Shown here piece after piece: positions 1-6,398 of a DNA stretch of 13,750 bases (positions within the stretch are counted from its first letter, which is position 1; each line of letters opens with the position of its first letter). Where the stretch lies: NCBI GenBank assembly GCA_020441225.1, contig JAGRMP010000045.1:1-13750 (forward strand). The letters run 5' to 3'. A model generated the notes under the pieces. That model did no database searches and was not told the DNA's origin. It saw only the letters and a program-made list of their open reading frames with translations. This DNA comes from Maritimibacter sp. (GTDB lineage Bacteria; Pseudomonadota; Alphaproteobacteria; Rhodobacterales; Rhodobacteraceae). The position numbers and the translations under genes are program-made.

Positions 1-481
1 TCACCACGGCGAAATAGTTGATCGGACGGAATTCCGTCAAAAGGTGGTTGGTGCCGATCCGCTGCTGCATGCGCGACGCCGCATGTTTTGACGGCCGCCG
101 CAGATAATAGACCGCCGTCACGTCAGCATCCGGGAACATTTCCCTGAAGAACTTCCCGAAAGACTCGGTCTCGGGAATCGCACCGAGATGTTCGGAGGAT
201 ATGATCACCGTGTCGTATCTGTTCGCCTTCTTGGCGATCTGCGCCCAGGCCTCTCTGGCATAGTCCTGGGCCGACATTCCGCCGAACGTCTTGCCGACAT
301 AGACCCGCTGCAACTTGCGTTGAAAAGGGGTCGCCAGGATATTCTGCCGGCGGGTCACCTTCGGTTCCACGACCGGGTACCAGATACCGTCTTTTTCCAG
401 CGCATCCCTGGCCTTGTCCAACGACGCCTGGAGGGCCGTCGAGCCGGTTTTCGCTGCGCCGATGTGCAAGATGAACTTCAT
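1..481 (-). CDS. Sulfotransferase-like protein, C-terminus cut by window edge
   Basis: The first 160 residues of a protein whose 3' end lies beyond the left edge; no stop codon is seen. The ATG at 481 opens MKFILHIGAAKTGSTALQ. Residues 6-15 (HIGAAKTGST, Lys11) match the 5'-phosphosulfate-binding P-loop of PAPS-dependent sulfotransferases. Residues 123-140 (YYLRRP followed by Ser131) resemble the 3'-phosphate-binding strand of bacterial sulfotransferase-like proteins. If active, it would move sulfate from PAPS to a sugar or other cytoplasmic acceptor. It is divergent from a second, unlike sulfotransferase at 767 and close to capsule-export genes, so a role in surface glycan modification is inferred. 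The Shine-Dalgarno is weak, in a very GC-rich stretch just before the ATG. The fold call is fairly safe; the substrate is unknown, and a P-loop protein without sulfotransferase activity cannot be excluded. Confidence 0.72.
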   Translation of the reverse strand, partial: MKFILHIGAAKTGSTALQASLDKARDALEKDGIWYPVVEPKVTRRQNILATPFQRKLQRVYVGKTFGGMSAQDYAREAWAQIAKKANRYDTVIISSEHLGAIPETESFGKFFREMFPDADVTAVYYLRRPSKHAASRMQQRIGTNHLLTEFRPINYFAVV

Positions 482-766
482 GAACCGCCCCGGGCCCCGA
501 TCCTGTGAACCTGGCCGGCACAATCCATCCTCGCATGGGCCTAGTCAAGCGAATGGCCCCACCGCACCGGCCCCGAACGGGACCGTCATGCCCGGTCGAA
601 TCCGGGTCCCGGGCACCTTGAACAGGCGCCTTGGGGACACCGGCTGCCGGCATCGCGAGATCGCTGCGGCGGCTCGATTGTCAGTTGCCTCGAGACACAG
701 TTGAGATAAATTCCCGCGTAGGTTCCGGGGCCCCGGGCCACTCACGACAACGGAAAGCGGCGAACC
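482..766. other. Divergent intergenic region between two sulfotransferase genes
   Basis: 285 bp without a convincing gene. It must hold the promoters of the minus-strand gene starting at 481 and the plus-strand gene starting at 767. The only AT-rich patch is TTGAGATAAATT at 701-712, a possible -10 area for the plus-strand gene, but no well-spaced -35 goes with it. A perfect 12-bp palindrome, CCGGGGCCCCGG, lies at 725-736, 30 bp before the start codon. It could be an operator or simply GC-rich chance. Short open frames crossing the region show no family resemblance. Confidence 0.5.
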
Positions 767-1507
767 TTGAACCTGCCCAATCTCCTGATCATCGGCGCGC
801 AGAAATGCGGCACCACATGGCTGCACCACGCGCTGAACAAATCGGAACACTTCTGGGGAAGCACGCCGAAAGAACTCAACTTCTTCAACCGGGAAGGCGA
901 CGATCTGGCGGGCTACGCCAAGCACTTCGAAAACGCCCCGGCGAGCGCCAGGTTCTGGTACGAGTCGACCCCGCATTATTTCCGGCTGCCGAAGGGCGAT
1001 ATCGAGATTGCGGACCGGATCCGGAAGACCCTCGGCGATATCCCGCTGATCCTGCTTCTGCGCAATCCCGTCGACCGCTACCTGTCGGCCTACACCCACC
1101 ACATGATGAAATCGCGTTTGCCGGTGATCGAAGAGATTACAAAGGTCTCGCAACGGCGAAACCTGCTCGCCTTCGGCGATTACTACACGATCCTGAAGCA
1201 TTACCAGGAGCGGTTCTCGACCATCAATATCTACCTGTACGACGACATCGTGTCCGACCCTTACGGTGTGGTCACCCGGATCTTTGCCGATCTCGGCGTC
1301 GATTGCGATGTCACCCCGCAAGACCTGGATTTCCGCTCGAACGACAAGACGAAAAAGCAGCAGAAGTTCGGCAAGACGAACCAGGAGTTCGCCACGCTGC
1401 CGGAACTGTCGCCGGCGGTCCGCGATCAGCTCAAGGACCACTACCGTGAGGGCGTGACCAAGCTCCAGTCCGAATTCGGCCTCAACGTCGGGTCCTGGGT
1501 CGCCTGA
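767..1507 (+). CDS. PAPS-dependent sulfotransferase
   Basis: A 246-residue cytoplasmic sulfotransferase of the usual bacterial length (about 240-300). Residues 8-17 (IIGAQKCGTT, Lys13) form the 5'-phosphosulfate loop. Residues 34-40 (PKELNFF) match the KE-x-x-FF segment following the P-loop in heparan-type bacterial sulfotransferases. Residues 97-109 (LLRNPVDRYLSAY, Arg99 and Ser107) are the 3'-phosphate-binding motif. The family transfers sulfate from PAPS to hydroxyl or amino groups, commonly of glycans. The start chosen is TTG at 767, with GGAAAG nine bases upstream. The P-loop begins within ten residues of it, as in relatives, and no in-frame ATG lies near. It is convergent with kpsM, 66 bp away, where no clear terminator is seen. 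Sulfation of an exported polysaccharide is an inference from position. Confidence 0.86.
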   Translation: MNLPNLLIIGAQKCGTTWLHHALNKSEHFWGSTPKELNFFNREGDDLAGYAKHFENAPASARFWYESTPHYFRLPKGDIEIADRIRKTLGDIPLILLLRNPVDRYLSAYTHHMMKSRLPVIEEITKVSQRRNLLAFGDYYTILKHYQERFSTINIYLYDDIVSDPYGVVTRIFADLGVDCDVTPQDLDFRSNDKTKKQQKFGKTNQEFATLPELSPAVRDQLKDHYREGVTKLQSEFGLNVGSWVA

Positions 1508-1573
1508 GGCACCCAACAACCGGGCACCCCGCCGCAGCGCAGCCGTGAATGGCCGCGGCATCTTGTCAGGCGG

Positions 1574-2425
1574 TCACTCTCCCGAGATGATCGTGACGGC
1601 GTGTTTGCGCAGGAACACCAGGCCGATCGCCAACGGAACCAACGCCGTAGCCACGACATAGGGAATGGAGATGTACTGCGGGTTGTAGGTTACGAACACA
1701 CCGCTGCGCATCAGGCCGGTGACATGGGAAATCGGGTTGTACCAAAGGATATCGGCGGCAAGCGGCGGCAGGTCCTCCACGATATAGAGCACCGCCGAAG
1801 CCAGCATCAGCGGACGGGTGATGACCTTGTACAACGTCGACCAGAGGGGCCAGATACCCGAAAGAAGCGCGTTCAGCGTCCCGTACCCGAGGGCGAGGAG
1901 CGCGGCGAGGGTCATGGCCTCGACCATCGGACCGAGCCTTACATAGGTGCTGTCCGCCTCTAGATAGATCACGCCGGCCAGGATCAGGATCGTGTTCAGG
2001 ACATTGGTCAGCAGGTTGAGCAGGAACCGCGCCATGATCGCGTCCAGCCAGGTGACCACCGGGTACCGGAGCAGGCCCCGCGAGAACGAAAGCGCCTTGG
2101 TCACGACGGATTCGAGCGTCCGGTACTGGTTAAAGGCCAGATACCCGCTGGCATAGAACACGATGAAACTGTTGCCGAGCGAGGGACTGCGCATCACCAG
2201 CGCCGTGGCGAATGCAAAAACCGTAATCATGGCGACGGGTTCGAAGATCGCCCAGACATAGCCGCCCGGGGTCCGGCCGTATTTGGTCGTCATTTCCCGC
2301 AGCATCAACGCCATGATGACCCGTGCGGCGGTCAAACCCCGCCGGTTGCGGTCGGCCGTGCCATTCGCGGGCTCCAACGCCGGGGAAATCGGGATCGACT
2401 CGGTCCCAAGGTCAGAGATGGACAA
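1574..2425 (-). CDS. kpsM: Capsule polysaccharide ABC exporter, permease KpsM
   Basis: A 283-residue ABC-2 type permease. The segment around residues 36-58 (MALMLREMTTKYGRTPGGY, then VWAIFEP) is the typical N-terminal signature of KpsM/BexB-type capsule exporters. About six hydrophobic segments follow, roughly 62-80, 85-105, 133-155, 168-190, 203-220 and 252-272. It should form the inner-membrane channel that works with KpsT to export a lipid-linked capsule-like polysaccharide. The open frame continues far upstream, antisense to kpsE, so the start matters. TTG at 2425 is preferred because GGGGA sits six bases before it and a promoter lies just upstream. A later ATG at 2308 (MALML) would cut the conserved N-terminus. 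It is unusual in being divergent from kpsE-kpsT instead of co-directional. Confidence 0.86.
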   Translation of the reverse strand: MSISDLGTESIPISPALEPANGTADRNRRGLTAARVIMALMLREMTTKYGRTPGGYVWAIFEPVAMITVFAFATALVMRSPSLGNSFIVFYASGYLAFNQYRTLESVVTKALSFSRGLLRYPVVTWLDAIMARFLLNLLTNVLNTILILAGVIYLEADSTYVRLGPMVEAMTLAALLALGYGTLNALLSGIWPLWSTLYKVITRPLMLASAVLYIVEDLPPLAADILWYNPISHVTGLMRSGVFVTYNPQYISIPYVVATALVPLAIGLVFLRKHAVTIISGE

Positions 2426-2458
2426 CGGAAGTCCCCATTGCTGGTGTTGCGGGCTACC

Positions 2459-2487
2459 ATTATGTAAGAGGAGCCGGAAGATTTCAA
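2459..2487 (-). promoter_or_regulatory. Sigma70-type promoter for kpsM
   Basis: Read on the minus strand: -35 TTGAAA (2487-2482), a 17-bp spacer, then -10 CATAAT (2464-2459). Each box matches consensus at five of six positions and the spacing is ideal. Initiation would fall near 2452, giving a leader of about 27 nt with the SD just before the TTG start at 2425. It lies in the 85-bp gap shared with kpsE. No equally good plus-strand promoter was found; CATTAT at 2458-2463 overlaps it and might serve kpsE, so the two directions could compete. Confidence 0.6.
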
Positions 2488-2510
2488 ACCGGAACACGGA
2501 AGGCGAGCGG

Positions 2511-3980
2511 TTGGCAAATCTCAAAGGACAAGCGGTCAGCGCGGACGAGGGGGATTCGGGCAGCACCGACGACACAACAACGAAACCTGCCGAAAAGAAG
2601 GCCCGCGCCGCGCGGGCCGTCGATACCGGACAGGGTGCAACGGCCGCTGAGCAGGAATCTGCCAAGGCCGCGCGAAAAGCGCGGGCCGCCGCAAAGGCAG
2701 AGAAAGCTGAAAAGGCGGGAAAAGCCGAAAAGCCGGTCGATGGCGACGGCGCCACGGCGGACGATCCCAAGGCGGAACGCCGCGCCGCGCGCAAGGCCGC
2801 GGCCGAGGAAAGCCGCAAGCAGGGCGGCGAACCTCAGGTCATCGAGATTCGCCCGATTGCCCGCAAGGCCCGGATGCGCTCGCGCCATTGGGGGCTGTTC
2901 GCGGCCTTTGTCCTGATGGTCCTGCTGCCGGTTTCGGGTGTCGGTTTCTACATGTACGGCGTGGCGGTCGACCAATACGCCTCATCGTCGGGCTTTTCCG
3001 TCCGCAAGGAGGAGCTGAGCTCTCCGGGCGAACTGATGGGGGGGCTGTCCCAGTTCATGGGGGGCAGCAGCGATGCCGAGGCCGACATGCTCTACGCGTT
3101 CATCCAGAGCCAGGATCTCGTGACCCAGCTCGACGAGCGGTTGGACCTGCGCGGCCATTACACAGCGGTCTACGACGACGACCCGATCTTCGGTCTGGCG
3201 CCGGGCGGGACCATCGAAGATCTGGTCAGCTATTGGCACCGCATCGTCAAGGTCACCTACGATCAGGGCACCGGCCTCATCAGCCTGCATGTCCGGGCGT
3301 TCACGCCGGAAATGGCTCAGCGTCTATCCGAAGAGATCATCGCCGAGAGCCAGGTTCTGGTGAACGAGCTGAACTCGACCTCGCGCAACGACATGCTGAA
3401 ATATGCCGAACAGGATCTGGTCGAAGCGGTCGCGCGATTGAAAAAGGCGCGCGAGGCGCTGGCCCATTTCCGCAGCCGAACCCAGATCGTCGATCCGGAA
3501 AGCGATCTGCGGGGGCGCATGGGTGTGCTCGCAAGCCTGCAGCAACAGCTGGCGCAGGCCCTCATCGACTATGATCTCGTCTCGACCGATTCCAGCTCCA
3601 ACGATCCCCGCGTCATCGCCGCCGCGCGCCGCATCGAGGTGATCCAGGAACGCATCAGCGAAGAACGCGACAATCTTTCCGACCAGGAACCGGTGGATGG
3701 CACCGAGAGCTATCCCAGTCTGCTGGCCGAATACGAAGGGCTTGTCGTGGACCGCGAATATTCCGAAGGCGCCTATGCGGCGGCGCTTGCCGCGCTCGAT
3801 GGTGCCCGTGCCAACGCCGCCCGGCAGAGCCGTTATCTCGCCACCTATCTCAAGCCCACCGTTCCCGAACGCCCGGAATACCCTCAGCGCGGCATGATCC
3901 TGGGTCTGGCCGGTTTGTTCCTGCTTCTGTTCTGGGCGATTTCGTCGATGATGTTCTATGCCTTGCGTGACAGGAAGTAG
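2511..3980 (+). CDS. kpsE: Capsule polysaccharide export inner-membrane protein KpsE
   Basis: A 489-residue KpsE/PCP-family protein linking the KpsMT pump to the outer-membrane export pore. Residues 1-126 are a charged, Ala/Lys/Glu-rich cytoplasmic extension with KAEKAEKAGKAEK-like repeats. The first membrane helix is at about 127-150 and a periplasmic domain follows. Long helical, likely coiled-coil stretches are at about 295-345 and 395-445. The proline motif PERPEYPQR precedes the second membrane helix at about 462-483, with a short basic tail (LRDRK). The start chosen is TTG at 2511, with GGAAGG seven bases upstream; the longer open frame from 2283 would run over the kpsM start and promoter. 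kpsT follows after 12 bp, so the two are surely co-transcribed. The N-terminal extension is well beyond that of enterobacterial KpsE (about 380 residues). Confidence 0.85.
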   Translation: MANLKGQAVSADEGDSGSTDDTTTKPAEKKARAARAVDTGQGATAAEQESAKAARKARAAAKAEKAEKAGKAEKPVDGDGATADDPKAERRAARKAAAEESRKQGGEPQVIEIRPIARKARMRSRHWGLFAAFVLMVLLPVSGVGFYMYGVAVDQYASSSGFSVRKEELSSPGELMGGLSQFMGGSSDAEADMLYAFIQSQDLVTQLDERLDLRGHYTAVYDDDPIFGLAPGGTIEDLVSYWHRIVKVTYDQGTGLISLHVRAFTPEMAQRLSEEIIAESQVLVNELNSTSRNDMLKYAEQDLVEAVARLKKAREALAHFRSRTQIVDPESDLRGRMGVLASLQQQLAQALIDYDLVSTDSSSNDPRVIAAARRIEVIQERISEERDNLSDQEPVDGTESYPSLLAEYEGLVVDREYSEGAYAAALAALDGARANAARQSRYLATYLKPTVPERPEYPQRGMILGLAGLFLLLFWAISSMMFYALRDRK

Positions 3981-3992
3981 CCGGGCCTTTCG

Positions 3993-4649
3993 ATGATCCG
4001 CTTCGAAAACGTCAAGAAAAGCTTCTGGGTCAACGGTCGGCGGATGACGGTGATCGACGACCTTACTTTCACCCTGCCGACCGGTAAGGCGCTGGCGCTT
4101 CTCGGGCGCAACGGGGCCGGCAAATCGACACTGTTGCAGATGGTGTCGGGCATCATGGCGCCCGACAGCGGCCAGATCACATCCGAAGGGTCGGTCTCCT
4201 GGCCGGTCGGCCTGGCCGGCGCGGTGCACAAGGAGCTCACCGGGGCACAGAACGTGCGTTTCGTGGCCCGGATCTATGGCGTCGATACAAACATGCTGGT
4301 CGATTTCGTGCGCAATTTTGCCGAGCTCGGGCGGCATTTCCACATGCCCGTGCGCACCTATTCCTCGGGCATGAAATCGCGGCTGATGTTCGGCAGCGCC
4401 ATGGGGATCAAGTTCGACACCTACCTGATCGACGAGGTCACTGCCGTCGGCGACGCGTCGTTCCGCACCAAATCGAAAGCGGTGTTCCGCGAGCGGGTCA
4501 AATCCGCGGGTGCCGTCATGGTCAGCCACAACATGAAGGAACTGCGCGATTTCTGCGATGCGGCCGTCATTCTCGAAAAGGGCCGCGTGCAGTATTTCGA
4601 GGATCTTGACGAGGCAATCGCCATCCACGAGGCGAACCTGGGCGGGTAG
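3993..4649 (+). CDS. kpsT: Capsule polysaccharide ABC exporter, ATP-binding protein KpsT
   Basis: A 218-residue ABC ATPase, normal for KpsT. Walker A is GRNGAGKST at 38-46, the ABC signature YSSGMKSRL at 123-131 and Walker B DTYLIDE at 142-148. The switch histidine is His179 in MVSHNM. The Trp-Pro-Val-Gly segment near 70-73 and the ELTGAQNVRF stretch at 81-90 are characteristic of capsule/O-antigen exporters. It hydrolyses ATP at the cytoplasmic face to drive polysaccharide export through KpsM. The ATG at 3993 begins 12 bp after the kpsE stop. No strong terminator is visible in the 75 bp before the convergent tRNA gene. All catalytic motifs are intact. Confidence 0.92.
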   Translation: MIRFENVKKSFWVNGRRMTVIDDLTFTLPTGKALALLGRNGAGKSTLLQMVSGIMAPDSGQITSEGSVSWPVGLAGAVHKELTGAQNVRFVARIYGVDTNMLVDFVRNFAELGRHFHMPVRTYSSGMKSRLMFGSAMGIKFDTYLIDEVTAVGDASFRTKSKAVFRERVKSAGAVMVSHNMKELRDFCDAAVILEKGRVQYFEDLDEAIAIHEANLGG

Positions 4650-4724
4650 ACCGCGGATCGCCCGTTTGGAGCCTGATCCACACCCACCGCCCATATCCGC
4701 AGGCATATCATGTCACGGAGGAAG

Positions 4725-4800
4725 TGGTGCCGCATGAGGGACTCGAACCCCCGACCCCATCATTACGAATGACGTGCTCTACCATCTGAGCTAATGCGGC
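4725..4800 (-). tRNA. tRNA-Thr (anticodon CGU), 3' CCA encoded
   Basis: A 76-nt cloverleaf on the minus strand. The acceptor stem GCCGCAT pairs fully with ATGCGGC, then comes discriminator A and an encoded CCA. The D-arm is GCTC/GAGC. The anticodon stem CGTCA/TGATG encloses loop TTCGTAA, giving anticodon CGT, which reads ACG (threonine). The T-arm is GGGGG-TTCGAGT-CCCTC. Position 37 is A, the site of the t6A modification made with TsaD, itself encoded in this window. The tRNA lies 49 bp downstream of hemY on the same strand and separates the polysaccharide region from the conserved haem/Mic60 block. Confidence 0.96.
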
Positions 4801-4809
4801 ACTTCGCGA

Positions 4810-4836
4810 GTGCGGGGTGAATAGCACCCCCCGCAC
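4810..4836 (-). terminator. GC-rich hairpin between hemY and tRNA-Thr
   Basis: GTGCGGGG (4810-4817) pairs perfectly with CCCCGCAC (4829-4836); the stem can extend by GTG/CAC if two C residues bulge. It sits just after the hemY stop. In the minus direction no U-rich tract follows before the tRNA starts, so it may be a weak attenuator or a processing structure, with the tRNA partly co-transcribed. Confidence 0.35.
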
Positions 4837-4849
4837 GGGGTGTGTAGCC

Positions 4850-6388
4850 CTATTTTTGCGGATTCGACTGCGCCTCGGGGGCGCCGTCCTGCGGGCCATC
4901 GACCGAAGCATCGGCGTAGTCGACATGCGGCGGTTCGACCGTCTCCACGTCCTCCGCTTCGGGCGCTTCCGCGTCCGGTTCCACCGGGTCGATCACCTCT
5001 GCCGGCACGTCCGGTTTTCCGACCAGCAGCGGCAGCATCTCGGCGCCGCCGTGCATCTTGATCTCGCCTTCCGAGGGCACCTTCCAGCTCAGCGTGTCGA
5101 AGGCCCCGCAATCGTCGCAGACCGGGGTCCAGTCGCCATGGATATGGCCGCATTTGTCGCAGACCCACTGCTCGCCGCGCGAGGCGGTCACCGCCTTGGT
5201 CAGCCAACCGCGCACCGCGTCGTCGTCGGCCCCCTGACCGCGGTCGATCGCCGCCATCAGCGTCAGCGAGCGCTGCGTCGGCGCGGTCACGTAGAGATCG
5301 CCCAGCGCCTTGCGCGCCGCGTCGAAATCTTCCGCCGCGATATTGAGCTCGGCGAGCAGCATCCGGGTTTCCGGGTGATCGGGCTGATGCTTGGTAAGGG
5401 CCCGGAAGCGCTTCAGCCGCTCGGCGGGGGTTTCGTCCGGTTCCAGCCGGGCGAAGGCCGCCGCGAGGTCGGGATGCGGCTTGACCGCCCAGGCCTTGGC
5501 GAGCAGCCGCGAGGCGTAGCGCTTGTTTTCCTGTTCGGCATAGCTCTGCGCCGCCAGCACGGCGGCCGGGATCAGATCCGGCGAGAGCTTGTTGGCCTCG
5601 ATCGCCGCCTCGCGCGCCCGGATCGAATTGCCGTCGGCAAAGACTTCCTTCGCCTCCTGCAGCGCCAGCACCCCGTCGCGCCGCCGGCCCACGTCCTTGG
5701 GCAGCGCCCCGGTCTTGACCTTGGTGCCGATGGTCTGGCGCGCGCCCTTCCAATCGTTCTGGGTCGCCTGGAGCGCCAGCAGGATATCGCCGGTCTCAAC
5801 ATGCCGCGGCTTCAGGGCAAAGGCCTTCTCCGCGAGTTTCAGCGCCGTGTCGGTGTCGCCCGCTTCGAGCTTTTGTTTCATGATCCCGCGGATGCCCACG
5901 AAGCGCGTCCGTTCATCCGCCAGCAGACGCTTGTAGACCGCTTCCGCCTGCTTGCGGTCGCCCGCCATCTCGGCCGCCTGCGCGGTGATCAGGTTGGTGA
6001 GCTCGGGCTTTTGCAGGTATTTCTCGGCCTTGCTGGCCTTGGCCATCGCGACCCGCTCCTCGCCCGAGGCCAGCGCCATCATCCCCTCGGCCAATGCCGC
6101 GTAGCCCTTGCGTTCGCGGTTGCGGTCGAAATAGCGGCTGATCGCCGTCTCGTCGCCGCCGAGGAACTTGAGGATCGCGACCACGAGGTTGATGATCTTC
6201 AGCAGAAGCCAGACGGCAAACACCAAGAGCGCCAGCGCGATCACCGATTGCAGCGGACCGAGGTTGAACTCCATGGTCCCGGCGGCGATGCGGATCCCGC
6301 CGCTGGTTTCGGTGATGTAGCCCGCGCCCAGCACCGCCCCCGCGATGACGGCCACGAACAGGATGATTTTCAACAGGGACCAGAGCAT
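4850..6388 (-). CDS. hemY: HemY-type TPR membrane protein with C-terminal zinc ribbon
   Basis: A 512-residue protein of the HemY N-terminal family (not protoporphyrinogen oxidase). Two membrane helices lie at about 3-23 and 47-74. They are followed by repeated helix pairs (about 95-400) that look like TPR repeats. A ribbon of two CxxC knuckles, Cys410/Cys413 and Cys424/Cys427, can bind zinc. The tail (about 455-512) is acidic and proline-rich, probably disordered. In gammaproteobacteria HemY sits in the hemCDXY operon and has been linked to coproporphyrin/protohaem steps, but its exact role is unsettled. Here it is downstream of mic60 and hemD on one strand, separated from mic60 by 10 bp. The start chosen is ATG at 6388, which has a GAGGGTGA-type SD; the adjacent in-frame TTG at 6391 is possible. 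Confidence 0.87.
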   Translation of the reverse strand: MLWSLLKIILFVAVIAGAVLGAGYITETSGGIRIAAGTMEFNLGPLQSVIALALLVFAVWLLLKIINLVVAILKFLGGDETAISRYFDRNRERKGYAALAEGMMALASGEERVAMAKASKAEKYLQKPELTNLITAQAAEMAGDRKQAEAVYKRLLADERTRFVGIRGIMKQKLEAGDTDTALKLAEKAFALKPRHVETGDILLALQATQNDWKGARQTIGTKVKTGALPKDVGRRRDGVLALQEAKEVFADGNSIRAREAAIEANKLSPDLIPAAVLAAQSYAEQENKRYASRLLAKAWAVKPHPDLAAAFARLEPDETPAERLKRFRALTKHQPDHPETRMLLAELNIAAEDFDAARKALGDLYVTAPTQRSLTLMAAIDRGQGADDDAVRGWLTKAVTASRGEQWVCDKCGHIHGDWTPVCDDCGAFDTLSWKVPSEGEIKMHGGAEMLPLLVGKPDVPAEVIDPVEPDAEAPEAEDVETVEPPHVDYADASVDGPQDGAPEAQSNPQK

Positions 6389-6398
6389 CAAATCACCC

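Noticed and set aside
123..653. A 176-codon minus-strand frame near the left edge
   Set aside because: It overlaps the truncated sulfotransferase-like gene in another frame. Only the frame starting at 481 carries a recognisable P-loop.
725..736. Perfect palindrome CCGGGGCCCCGG before the sulfotransferase
   Set aside because: It is striking, but similar GC runs occur at 488-498 and elsewhere. Without conservation data it is not distinguishable from composition.
1508..1573. Possible bidirectional terminator between the convergent sulfotransferase and kpsM
   Set aside because: Only a four-pair GCCG/CGGC stem with a long loop and no U-run could be found.
2426..2818. Upstream extension of the kpsM frame to a 414-residue protein
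   Set aside because: The extra part is Ser/Ala/Phe-rich antisense of the kpsE N-terminus and would pass the kpsM promoter. The TTG at 2425 has a proper SD.
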